Part shown: positions 10,034 to 18,977 of the stretch, one piece after another
Layout: every line of letters starts with the position of its first letter
Numbering within the stretch: position 1 is the stretch's first letter
Assembly (NCBI GenBank): GCA_964449075.1
Contig: CAYVBJ010000003.1
Location: 62,001-126,000 of the forward strand
Direction of reading: 5' to 3'
Origin: CAYVBJ01 sp964449075
GTDB lineage: Bacteria; Bacteroidota; Rhodothermia; Balneolales; Balneolaceae
Length of the DNA: 64,000 nucleotides
Notes under the pieces: generated by a model
What the model saw: only the letters and a program-made list of their open reading frames with translations
What the model was told of the DNA's origin: nothing
Database searches by the model: none
Program-made: the position numbers and the translations under genes

Positions 10034-11731
10034 CTACCCGGAAAAGTATTCATTAAATTTTTGCTCGCCTTCAGTTTTGCCGATGAGTATCAACTCCTCT
10101 CCTTTTTTCAGATTTTTAGACGGTGCGGGGTTGACATCTACCTCACCCTCACCAATAACTGCAATTACACTGCATCCGGTAATTTGACGAATATTTGAAT
10201 CTATCAGGCTTTTTCCGGCCAGTTTTTCGCCTACTTTTTGGTCAAAAACATTCAGTCCCTCTGCAATCATCAGTACTTCTCCCTTCTCAATCGAGTTATA
10301 AAATATATTTGCACCCATAGAAGCATAACTCATAACAAAATCTGCCCCTGCTCTGTGCAGGGTATTAATATTTTTTTCATATGTGGCCCGGCTGATTATT
10401 TGCATATCAGGATTTAGCTGCCGGCAGTAAATTGTTAGATAGATATTGATATCATCCTGGTTTGTTGTCACCAGGACAGAATGTGCATTATCAATTCCGG
10501 CCTTTTTTAACGTATTTATATCTGCAGCATCACCTAAAATAAATGTATCATCATCAAGTGGAACCCGGCCCGGATCTTTTTCGACAATTCTGTAATTGAT
10601 TCCGCGCTCACTTAACGCTTTTGCAGCGCCCCTTCCCACTCTTCCTGATCCAATTATAATAACGGGATGATCCGAAACATGATAAATACTCAGCACTTCA
10701 TCATAGCGCCGTAACTGTTCAACTGTTCCTGCCAATACAAGAACGGTTTCGTTTTTTAGCTCAATATCAGGTTTTGGGAGAATAAAGTTACCTCTCTCCC
10801 ATATACCTACAATATTCACTCCTATCTTCTCCCTCAGCCCGCTTTCTTCGATCGTTTTTCCAATAATCGGGGTCTCCTGTACTGTGGCTTCACCTATTAC
10901 TACCTTGTCAAGATGTCCGATTACGTGCACGCGGGCATTTCCTCCAAGTGTTCTCCTGGCAAGCGACCGGCCGAGCATATCTCCAAGCTGAATTACCTGG
11001 TTCGCTCCTGCCATTTTCAATATATCAATAGAATCTGCAGAGTTAGCCGTGCATACAACACGAGGATGATCTGAATACTCACGAACAGTAAAAGCCACAT
11101 TGGTGTTCGACATATCAGTACCTGTAGCTGCAACAAGTGAGCAATTTTTTACCCTCAATTTTCTATACGTTTCCAAATCATCGACACTCCCAAGCACCAT
11201 ATTATACCCTTCATCAGACATATCGAGTGCTGTTTGCAAGTCTTCTTCCAGAACTACGTACTCAATATCATACGTCTTCAACTTTTTGATCAGGGCAGCA
11301 GTTACAGCATCAAAGTTTGTTATGATAACATGATCTCTTGTTGATTCAGGCAGTTCTCGCGGCGCCCGGGCCTGATTTTGGGCTCTCAGCCAGGGAGCAT
11401 AAAAGAATTCTATGAAGGTAAAGGGAAGCATCACGAGCAGATAGAGTACACCCGAAAAAAGCACAACCATTGAAAAAGCCCGTCCCAAATCCGAAGAGAA
11501 GACAATATCACCAAATCCAAGTGTTGTCATCGTTACCAGGGTCCAGTAAAATCCTGTCAGCCAGGAAAATTCATCGCCTCTTCCCTCGTACTCCATAATG
11601 TAGTGAAAGAGTACCCCGTACACGATAAACATAATTACCAATATGGAGAGAAATTTAAATAACTTGCGAATATTTGTTTTTGTCCGGGCACTACTAAAAA
11701 AATAGGCCATTTGTGAAGACATGTATTTCAT
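10034..11731 (-). CDS. Two-TM potassium channel with two cytoplasmic RCK modules
   Basis: The 565-aa protein has TM1 at about 24-46, a pore helix and filter TMTTLGFGD at 67-75, and TM2 at about 85-108. Two TrkA-N/TrkA-C modules follow. The second Rossmann fold has a clear IIIGSGRVGRG. The first (HVIITNFDAVT, about 134-144) has lost the glycine-rich nucleotide loop, so it may not bind NAD. This resembles MthK/Kch-like channels, but with both RCK units in one chain. It faces trkAH tail to tail, putting K+ uptake and a possible efflux or conductance channel side by side. GFG rather than GYG occurs in some prokaryotic K+ channels. Confidence 0.88.
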   Translation of the reverse strand: MKYMSSQMAYFFSSARTKTNIRKLFKFLSILVIMFIVYGVLFHYIMEYEGRGDEFSWLTGFYWTLVTMTTLGFGDIVFSSDLGRAFSMVVLFSGVLYLLVMLPFTFIEFFYAPWLRAQNQARAPRELPESTRDHVIITNFDAVTAALIKKLKTYDIEYVVLEEDLQTALDMSDEGYNMVLGSVDDLETYRKLRVKNCSLVAATGTDMSNTNVAFTVREYSDHPRVVCTANSADSIDILKMAGANQVIQLGDMLGRSLARRTLGGNARVHVIGHLDKVVIGEATVQETPIIGKTIEESGLREKIGVNIVGIWERGNFILPKPDIELKNETVLVLAGTVEQLRRYDEVLSIYHVSDHPVIIIGSGRVGRGAAKALSERGINYRIVEKDPGRVPLDDDTFILGDAADINTLKKAGIDNAHSVLVTTNQDDINIYLTIYCRQLNPDMQIISRATYEKNINTLHRAGADFVMSYASMGANIFYNSIEKGEVLMIAEGLNVFDQKVGEKLAGKSLIDSNIRQITGCSVIAVIGEGEVDVNPAPSKNLKKGEELILIGKTEGEQKFNEYFSG

Positions 11732-11936
11732 GCAAAATCCCCTTCAGATGTTCTGTTTAAATCTTAATTATTAGAATTTGGTATATATTCTCATGTTTCA
11801 GTCTTAAAAATAATCATTTTCAGCAGATTCTCAGACATAGACCCTGTCTATAAATACAGGCAATCTTCTTTATTATTCAGTAACTTCAAAGTCGTTTTTC
11901 CCTGATGAATTGTAACTTTCTGCAAGCCCATAGACA

Positions 11937-13211
11937 TTGTTACGAACCTGCTTTCTATTTCTGATCTTTATATCTGCACAGATACCCGGACTCAAAGCCC
12001 AAAACCCCGGTCAGCTTTATCCAATACCGCAGCTTTATATAGATTGCAGCACGTGTGATATTACAAATATTCGTACAAACATCACATTTGTAAATTATGC
12101 TTTAAATCCTGGGGAAGCTGATATAGAGCTCAGAATTGAAAATCTTCGCATATCAGGGGGTGGCCGTGAGTTCAGGTTATATTTTACCGGTTTAAACCAA
12201 TTTGAAGGTATACGTGATACACTTAAATATATATCTCCGGGCGGCGAACCAGATAACGAAAGGCGGTCGGGCCTTAACAGGAGAATCAAAATTGGACTGA
12301 TTCCATATGTGAGCAAAACAGTTGCTGTGAATTCACTTGATATATTTTATGGGGAGGAAGCTGATGAAGAAAAAGCAGAAGATGTCCCGGTAGAGGCAGA
12401 TGATGAAGCGGAAGAGGAAAAAGATCCTTGGGACAATTGGCTGTTTGATATGAATCTGAGAGGTTCACTTAGCGGAGAACGTACAAGAAGAAACTTTGCA
12501 ACATTCGGCAGTTTTGAAGCGGAAAATATTACGGAGGAGCATAAAATACGAATGCGCATTCGCGGAGAAGATATTCGCAACAGAATTGAAACCCCCGGGG
12601 GCACACGCAATGTAAACCGAAGCTGGGGTGATCTTACGGGAACGCAGGTTTTTACCCTCAATGACCACGCCGCCATCGGGTTCTTTCAGAGAATGAGTTT
12701 CTCCACTTTTAACAATATTCAGTTTAATATTGAGGCATCTCCTGCTTTCGAGTTTAACTTTTTTTCTTACGCAGGTTACTCTAAACAACGACTGTTGCTA
12801 CGCTACAGGGTAACCCCTTCATTCCGGGTTTATGACGGACGAACCATCTTCAATAAAACCAATGAGTTTATAGGCCAGCAAAATCTAACACTGGATTTCA
12901 GAATTGACAGGTCGTGGGGCCGGTTTCAAACCGGGCTGAGCGGATCGCAATTTTTTCACGATATCTCACTGAATCGGTTTGAAATTGAAAATACTATCAG
13001 GTTTAACGTATTCCGGGGTCTTTCCGTCAGCATCAGCGGCAGGTACTCATCCATTAATGATCAGATTGCTATATTGGCGGGAGATGTTACTGAAGAAGAA
13101 GCACTGCTTGACCTGCGTCGCCGTGCAACATCCGAAGCGTATGGGGTTTCGATCGGCTTGTCTTATACATTCGGAGCACTTTCAAGCAATGCAACAAACC
13201 GCCGTTTTTAA
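11937..13211 (+). CDS. Exported protein with C-terminal beta-barrel, function unknown
   Basis: The 424-aa protein has a signal peptide (cleavage near GLKAQ). An N-terminal domain of about 120 residues contains the paired Cys motif YIDCSTCD, then ITNIRTNITFVNYAL and GGREFRLYF. An acidic linker (EEADEEKAEDVPVEADDEAEEEKD) leads to a series of amphipathic strands consistent with an outer-membrane barrel. I recall similar CxxCD...FVNY N-terminal domains in uncharacterised Bacteroidota and Gemmatimonadota proteins, but cannot verify a family. The start is TTG at 11937, because an in-frame TAG lies at 11931. No neighbour suggests a role. Confidence 0.65.
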   Translation: MLRTCFLFLIFISAQIPGLKAQNPGQLYPIPQLYIDCSTCDITNIRTNITFVNYALNPGEADIELRIENLRISGGGREFRLYFTGLNQFEGIRDTLKYISPGGEPDNERRSGLNRRIKIGLIPYVSKTVAVNSLDIFYGEEADEEKAEDVPVEADDEAEEEKDPWDNWLFDMNLRGSLSGERTRRNFATFGSFEAENITEEHKIRMRIRGEDIRNRIETPGGTRNVNRSWGDLTGTQVFTLNDHAAIGFFQRMSFSTFNNIQFNIEASPAFEFNFFSYAGYSKQRLLLRYRVTPSFRVYDGRTIFNKTNEFIGQQNLTLDFRIDRSWGRFQTGLSGSQFFHDISLNRFEIENTIRFNVFRGLSVSISGRYSSINDQIAILAGDVTEEEALLDLRRRATSEAYGVSIGLSYTFGALSSNATNRRF

Positions 13212-13303
13212 ACCCTTTTACCCATCTGTTATATTTTTGTGATTACATATTAAGCATCATAGCAGTACATTGATACAGATTTAAAACTTCAATACGTATT
13301 TCT

Positions 13304-13954
13304 ATGAGAAACCTGATACCTCTCCTGTTAATTTTATTAATCGGCTGTGAACAGGCGATTGAACCTGATAACGCCAATATTCCGGACAGTGCAGCTGATG
13401 TTACACCTCTGCTGGTTGGTATGCAAATTCCGGAAATCGAACTGAAGGATACAAAAAATAAGACTGTTTCACTCAACAGCGAAATAAGCAAAAAACCAAC
13501 AGCTATAATTTATTACAGGGGCGGATGGTGCCCGTATTGCAATAAGCAGCTTGCCGGGCTCCGGGAAATTGAGGACGAACTTTATGATCTTGGAATCAAA
13601 ATGCTTGCCATAAGCCCGGACAGCCCTGAATTTTTATCTGAAACACTTGCTGAACATGAAATCAGTTATCATTTGCTGTCTGATCAAAAAATGGAAGGTG
13701 CGAAAAAAATGGGGATCGCTTTTCGTGTAGACCAGGAGACAGCCGACAGATACAAAGAGAACGGCCTGGATCTTAATGAGCGTTCAGGCCAGGATCACCT
13801 GCTTCTTCCTGTACCCTCGGTTTTTCTTGTTGACACAGAGGGGAAGATACATTTTCAATATGTAAACCCCGATTACAAGGTTCGCATAAGCGGAAATTTA
13901 CTACTGGCTGCTGCCAAAGAGCTTATGGAAAGCCAGGTGGCCGCTTCGATGTAA
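13304..13954 (+). CDS. Peroxiredoxin-like (AhpC/TSA family) lipoprotein
   Basis: The 216-aa protein has a lipoprotein signal with lipobox LIGC, which puts the lipidated Cys at about residue 15. The thioredoxin-fold peroxiredoxin domain has YYRGGWCPYCNKQL at its active site, a CxxC arrangement typical of the peroxiredoxin-like AhpC/TSA group. It is expected to reduce peroxides or act in envelope thiol redox control. It lies tail to tail with rlmN, with 25 bp between. Confidence 0.85.
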   Translation: MRNLIPLLLILLIGCEQAIEPDNANIPDSAADVTPLLVGMQIPEIELKDTKNKTVSLNSEISKKPTAIIYYRGGWCPYCNKQLAGLREIEDELYDLGIKMLAISPDSPEFLSETLAEHEISYHLLSDQKMEGAKKMGIAFRVDQETADRYKENGLDLNERSGQDHLLLPVPSVFLVDTEGKIHFQYVNPDYKVRISGNLLLAAAKELMESQVAASM

Positions 13955-13979
13955 AGGAACTTTACGTACGAAGATATTT

Positions 13980-15101
13980 TCACCGATTTTTAATATCAAG
14001 ACTTTTGCCGCGCTCCCGGCCTTCTGTTACTGCCAGTTGTCCACAGCCTGCATCGATATCATCTCCCCTGCTTCGGCGCACCGTTGCAGTTACATCATGA
14101 TGAATCAGCGTTCTCATGAAGTTGTCGAGACGATCTTCTTTAGCCCTTTTTAATTCAACCCCGTCAACACTGTTATACATGATGATATTAACCTTTGAAG
14201 GTACCCAGTGAGCAATTTTTGCCAGCTTCTTTGCGTCCGTTACCGAGTCATTAAATTGGTTAAATAAAAGATATTCGTAGGTCAGCGGTTTTTTTTGCTT
14301 GTGAAAATAGTATTTAACTGCTTCTTCAAGTTTTTCAAGATTCATAGACTGGTTTACAGGCATTATTTTATCTCTTTTTTCATCATCTGCAGCGTGCAGT
14401 GATATGGCCAGGTTGAATGGCTGATATTCATCGGCGAGTCTCTTTATCTGTTTGGTAAGACCAACGGTTGAAACAGTTATGCGTCTTGGCGAAATTTCCA
14501 GGCCAAGCGGATCGGATAAAATGGAAGCTGACTCTGTAACTGCATTGTAGTTATGCAGTGGTTCACCCATCCCCATGTATACAATATTGGTAATACCTTT
14601 TCCGAATTCACGCTCTGCATACTCATTAATTATCTGGACCTGGTCGATGATCTCACCATGATTAAGATTTTTGTAGAAACCCATTTTACCGGTTGCACAA
14701 AAAGAACAGCCGAACACACATCCCACCTGGGATGATACGCACACAGTGAGACGATTAACCGCACCATCCGGATAAAAGTCAGGGATTAAAACTGCTTCAA
14801 TTTTATCATCGCTTTCATCATCGAGACTGAACAGGAATTTGGTTGTGCCATCTGCAGATTTTTGCTGCCTGTGAATCGATATTTTTTTTACGACACAAAT
14901 GTCATCGAGGTGCGAGCGTAAATCTTTGGAAAGGTTTGTCATCTCTTCAAAACCGGAAACACCTTTTTGATAAAGCCATTGAAAGATTTGATCGACACGA
15001 TAACTGTGCAGACCAAGTTCACTGCAAAAATTTTGCAGCTCTTGCCTGTTTAATGATTTCAGATCTGTTTTATTCGTCACTTCAGATTTGATTTTATTCA
15101 T
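13980..15101 (-). CDS. rlmN: 23S rRNA (adenine2503-C2) / tRNA (A37) methyltransferase RlmN
   Basis: The 373-aa radical-SAM enzyme has the CxxxCxxC cluster motif CVFGCSFC at Cys128, Cys132 and Cys135, which ligates the 4Fe-4S cluster. The C-terminal DAGCGQL holds the resolving Cys of the methyl-transfer mechanism. RlmN methylates C2 of A2503 in 23S rRNA and of A37 in some tRNAs. Length and N-terminal domain are typical. No close same-strand partner is present. Confidence 0.95.
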   Translation of the reverse strand: MNKIKSEVTNKTDLKSLNRQELQNFCSELGLHSYRVDQIFQWLYQKGVSGFEEMTNLSKDLRSHLDDICVVKKISIHRQQKSADGTTKFLFSLDDESDDKIEAVLIPDFYPDGAVNRLTVCVSSQVGCVFGCSFCATGKMGFYKNLNHGEIIDQVQIINEYAEREFGKGITNIVYMGMGEPLHNYNAVTESASILSDPLGLEISPRRITVSTVGLTKQIKRLADEYQPFNLAISLHAADDEKRDKIMPVNQSMNLEKLEEAVKYYFHKQKKPLTYEYLLFNQFNDSVTDAKKLAKIAHWVPSKVNIIMYNSVDGVELKRAKEDRLDNFMRTLIHHDVTATVRRSRGDDIDAGCGQLAVTEGRERGKSLDIKNR

Positions 15102-15232
15102 AACTTTAAAGATAAGAAGAATTCATCAGGGATAAGAATCAGTTCATTAACTCTGTTATTTTTCACTATATAACGGCTCTGGAAGAGCAAGATCTCACTA
15201 GTAACTCTTCTTACCTGCAAGTTGTTGTTTCT

Positions 15233-16327
15233 CTAATGAATCAGATTCAGCATTCTTCCAAACCGGGGTGCAAACCGGTCTTTATCCCATGAAAAATAGA
15301 TAATACTTGCCTTTCCTACTATATGATCATCCGGAACAAATCCCCAGTAACGGCTGTCTTCACTGTCATCCCGGTTATCTCCCATCATAAAATAGTAGTT
15401 TTTCTGAATGGTGTACTGATTAGTTTCTACGCCGTTTATAAAGAAATTATCTCCCGTTTTTTGCACACTGTTTCTCTCATATCTTTCAAGGATATCCTGG
15501 TAGAGATGCCAGTTATCATCCGTCAGGGTAATTTCCTGGCCTTCATAAGGAATGGTTATTTCTGGTATCCTGTCGTGGTTGGTAAATCCGCTGGAAAAAT
15601 TAAAACCTCTTCTCCCAAATTCATTAAAGTTTTCAGGCAAAACAAAAAGCTCAATATTTTCTATTTCTGCCCAATTTTTCATCTCCTCTGCCACTTCTCT
15701 TGTCATATTGATTATATGAACAGATTCATTACCACTCTGTACAATTTGAGCACCGGCTTCCCGCACTTTTGCCCTGCTGAGGCGGATTCTCTCCCGAACT
15801 TCTACCCGGTGATGGTACATCAGAGTTTCAAACTGTTCTGCCTGTTCACCGTTTATGTACAATATCTTTTCTCTTACTTCCAGACGGTCGCCCGGCATAC
15901 CCACAGCACGTTTAATATAATTCGTTTTTGCGGATATCGGAGCCACGTCAATCGGATAATTAAAAACAACTATCTCATTGCGTTCAACCTCTTCTAAACC
16001 CGGTATTCTGAACCAGGGCAAATTAACGCCCGGCATGTAAATATCCGTAAATGGAACAGACAGCGTCATTGGAGTTCGTGCTCCGTACGCCAATTTTGAA
16101 ACAAGCAGAAAGTCACCGGTAAGAAGAGTCTTCTCCATCGAAGGCGTTGGAATACGATACGCTCCAAAAAAGAATGTTCTTAAAATCAGGGCAGCTATTG
16201 CAGCCCATACCAACGCGTCAAGCCATTCCCGCGCCCAGTGCTTTGCCTTTGTATTTGCTTCTTTTCTTTTTTCAGACCTGCGGCTGCTGATCTTTTTTTC
16301 AGAGGAGTCCTTTTCTTCTTTCGTCAA
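15233..16327 (-). CDS. lepB: Signal peptidase I
   Basis: The 364-aa inner-membrane protease has one N-terminal TM (about 38-55) after a basic cytoplasmic tail. The catalytic dyad is Ser63 in TPSM and Lys139 in YIKRAVG. The box E motif MGDNRDDSEDSRYWGFV is near the C-terminus. A large insert between the catalytic blocks, common in Bacteroidota, makes it longer than E. coli LepB. The start is TTG at 16327, since an in-frame TGA lies a few codons upstream and no ATG intervenes. It removes Sec signal peptides and sits downstream of lepA, as in many bacteria. Confidence 0.93.
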   Translation of the reverse strand: MTKEEKDSSEKKISSRRSEKRKEANTKAKHWAREWLDALVWAAIAALILRTFFFGAYRIPTPSMEKTLLTGDFLLVSKLAYGARTPMTLSVPFTDIYMPGVNLPWFRIPGLEEVERNEIVVFNYPIDVAPISAKTNYIKRAVGMPGDRLEVREKILYINGEQAEQFETLMYHHRVEVRERIRLSRAKVREAGAQIVQSGNESVHIINMTREVAEEMKNWAEIENIELFVLPENFNEFGRRGFNFSSGFTNHDRIPEITIPYEGQEITLTDDNWHLYQDILERYERNSVQKTGDNFFINGVETNQYTIQKNYYFMMGDNRDDSEDSRYWGFVPDDHIVGKASIIYFSWDKDRFAPRFGRMLNLIH

Positions 16328-16343
16328 TTTATTTATTAGTCAT

Positions 16344-16919
16344 TTAGTTAAAACTGGAAGGTCTGTTAATTGCTTCACGTGTAAATTCACCGTCTTTGTA
16401 TTCAACAGAATACCACTGATCACGCTCAGGTGAGAAAAAATAGTCACTGTATTCAGCCATTTCATCATTCCCGTTCATCAATAATTTGGTTAATGTACGT
16501 TTTACCTGGGGGTATAAATCCACAAATCTGCTTGCCCCTACATAAACCAACCCATTTTCAAAGGGTCCGTCCAGGTCAAGTATCATCATAGGCATCTGAT
16601 CATCAATAACAAACCAGTATTCAAACTGTACAGCTTTTCCAGGTCGAAAATTACTGTTGTTAATGAGGTCTCCGATATCCTGTGTCGGTTCCCCGAATGC
16701 TGCCTGCAGCCTTGCCCTTAGCTCTATTGTCGGTATCCTGTCGATCGTAGTGGGATTGTATAATCCCTGGCCGGTCCATTTAATATCGTTAAATCTTTTT
16801 TGAAATTCAGCACGGTCTGCCTTTTCGATTTTAACAATTTCAGGTTCCTCAAACTGGGCAAGTGAAACGCCGGTAAGAGTGAAAACCAAAACTACTGTTA
16901 TAATAATTTTTCGAATCAT
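16344..16919 (-). CDS. Exported protein of unknown function between lepA and lepB
   Basis: The 191-aa protein has a signal peptide cleaved near SLAQ-FE, then a soluble mixed alpha/beta domain with no membrane segment. The segment RARLQAAFGEPTQDIGDLI and the strand-rich AVQFEYWFVIDDQMPMMILDLDGPFE are its clearest features; I do not recognise a named family. It lies 6 bp after lepA and 16 bp before lepB on the same strand, so the three are probably one transcript. This suggests a periplasmic role linked to export or the envelope, as inference only. Confidence 0.7.
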   Translation of the reverse strand: MIRKIIITVVLVFTLTGVSLAQFEEPEIVKIEKADRAEFQKRFNDIKWTGQGLYNPTTIDRIPTIELRARLQAAFGEPTQDIGDLINNSNFRPGKAVQFEYWFVIDDQMPMMILDLDGPFENGLVYVGASRFVDLYPQVKRTLTKLLMNGNDEMAEYSDYFFSPERDQWYSVEYKDGEFTREAINRPSSFN

Positions 16920-16925
16920 ATGTTT

Positions 16926-18728
16926 TTACCTTTCGTCTTCATCCATTGATAATACAGCAAGAAAAGCCTCCTGTGGTATATCCACACTGCCTACTTGCTT
17001 CATTCGTTTTTTCCCTTCTTTTTGCTTCTCAATCAATTTTCTTTTCCGACTGATATCACCGCCATAACACTTGGCAGTTACATCCTTTCGCAATGCACGT
17101 ACTGTATCGCGGGCAATTACCCTCGCCCCGATTGCAGCCTGAACAGCAACTTCAAACTGTTGCCGCGGGATTAACTCCTTCAATTTAGAGCAAACTTTTC
17201 TGCCTTGCTCATAGGCCTTATCGCGATGGGTTATACTTGACAAAGCATCAACCGGTTCCCCGTTTAAAAGAATATCGAGCCTTACCAGGTCCCCTTTCCG
17301 ATAATCAAGAAGTTCATAATCCAGCGATGCATATCCCCTGGTTCCGCTCTTCAGTTTATCATAGAAATCAAATACAACTTCAGCCATCGGTAATTCATAC
17401 GTAATTTCGACCCGATTATTTTGCATAAAATGCTGATTCACGTAAATTCCCCGCCGGTCCTGGCAGAGTGTCATAATGGGGCCTATGTAATCAGCCGGTG
17501 TAATGATGCTTGCTTTGATATATGGTTCCCAAACATTTTCAACATTTCCTATATCCGGCATTTCACTCGGATTTTCAACAATTTTCTTTTCCCCTTCACT
17601 GGTATCCACCTCATACTTAACATTCGGAACCGTGGTGATAATATCGATATTGAATTCACGGTCCAGCCTCTCTTGCACAATCTCCATATGAAGCAAGCCC
17701 AGAAAACCGGCTCTGAAACCAAAACCGAGCGCTTTCGAAGTTTCGGGCTGATAGGTTAGTGACGCATCATTGAGCTGCAGTTTTTCAAGTGCTGCCCTGA
17801 GATCTTCAAACTCTTCCGAATTCGTCGGAAACATACCGCTGAAAACCATCGGCTTCACATCCTTATAACCGGGAACGGGTGAATCGGCAGGATTATTTTG
17901 AAGCGTGATCGTATCACCCACCCGCGCATCCTGCAGGGTTTTTACACTTCCAATTACATACCCGACATCCCCTGCTTCAAGTTTTTCACACGGTTCCTTT
18001 TTCAGCTTCAGAAATCCTATCTCTTCAGCATCATACTTTTTATCGGTTGCCATAAATAAAATCGGGTCACCTTTCCGCAGAACACCTTCCATTACACGAA
18101 TATAGGCAATGGACCCCCGATAGGTATTGAAAATTGAATCAAAAATAAGTGCCTTCAGCGGTTTTTCCGTATTTCGTGTCGGGCCCGGGATACGTTCAAC
18201 AATGGCCTCCAGCATCTCTTCCACTCCCTCACCGGTTTTACCGGAAACATGCAGAATTTCTTCATGATCACAGCCGATTAAATCCACGATCTGCTGTCCC
18301 ACTCCCTCAATATCAGCACCCGGCAGATCAATTTTATTCAACACCGGTATTATCTCCAGGTTTTGATCAATCGCCTGGTAGAGGTTGGATATGGTTTGTG
18401 CTTCTATTCCCTGGGCTGCATCTACAATCAGAAGTGCGCCTTCACATGCCTTCAAAGCGCGCGACACCTCATAGGCAAAATCCACATGCCCGGGTGTATC
18501 AATCAGGTTGAATGTATAAATTTCATTTTTATTCCGCTTGTACTCCATCCGTATAGCATGACTCTTGATTGTAATTCCCCGCTCCCTTTCAAGATCCATA
18601 TCATCCAGAACCTGCTCCTGCATCTCCCTTTCACTGATTGTACCTGTTCGCTCTAACAGACGATCAGCCAGTGTGGATTTACCATGGTCGATGTGAGCAA
18701 TTATGCAAAAGTTGCGGATACTATTCAT
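16926..18728 (-). CDS. lepA: Elongation factor 4 (LepA), back-translocating GTPase
   Basis: The 600-aa translational GTPase has G1 AHIDHGKST at 11-19, switch I RERGITIK, DTPGH at 78-82 and NKIDLPGAD. The LepA-specific C-terminal domain contains DVTAKCYGGDISRKRKLIEKQ. EF4 helps ribosomes that are stalled or mistranslocated, especially under ionic or temperature stress. It is the first gene of an apparent lepA-unknown-lepB operon. Confidence 0.97.
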   Translation of the reverse strand: MNSIRNFCIIAHIDHGKSTLADRLLERTGTISEREMQEQVLDDMDLERERGITIKSHAIRMEYKRNKNEIYTFNLIDTPGHVDFAYEVSRALKACEGALLIVDAAQGIEAQTISNLYQAIDQNLEIIPVLNKIDLPGADIEGVGQQIVDLIGCDHEEILHVSGKTGEGVEEMLEAIVERIPGPTRNTEKPLKALIFDSIFNTYRGSIAYIRVMEGVLRKGDPILFMATDKKYDAEEIGFLKLKKEPCEKLEAGDVGYVIGSVKTLQDARVGDTITLQNNPADSPVPGYKDVKPMVFSGMFPTNSEEFEDLRAALEKLQLNDASLTYQPETSKALGFGFRAGFLGLLHMEIVQERLDREFNIDIITTVPNVKYEVDTSEGEKKIVENPSEMPDIGNVENVWEPYIKASIITPADYIGPIMTLCQDRRGIYVNQHFMQNNRVEITYELPMAEVVFDFYDKLKSGTRGYASLDYELLDYRKGDLVRLDILLNGEPVDALSSITHRDKAYEQGRKVCSKLKELIPRQQFEVAVQAAIGARVIARDTVRALRKDVTAKCYGGDISRKRKLIEKQKEGKKRMKQVGSVDIPQEAFLAVLSMDEDER

Positions 18729-18977
18729 TGATTGGTTTTTATTCTAAAAAATAACAAGCTTTAAATATACAAAGATGAAACGCCCCTTGCATTTAAATCT
18801 TGCATCGAATTCCGGAAAATTGTCGATGTTTCAAATTATACCAATTCTAAAGAGACACAAAAATTTCCTTTTCATTTACAGTATCTAAAGTTATCCTTCA
18901 ATGAGAAAACATCTTTCTGAAAACAAGATTTTTTTTCTTGTAAAAACAGTCACAGATAATTAGTACAAACCATTACT

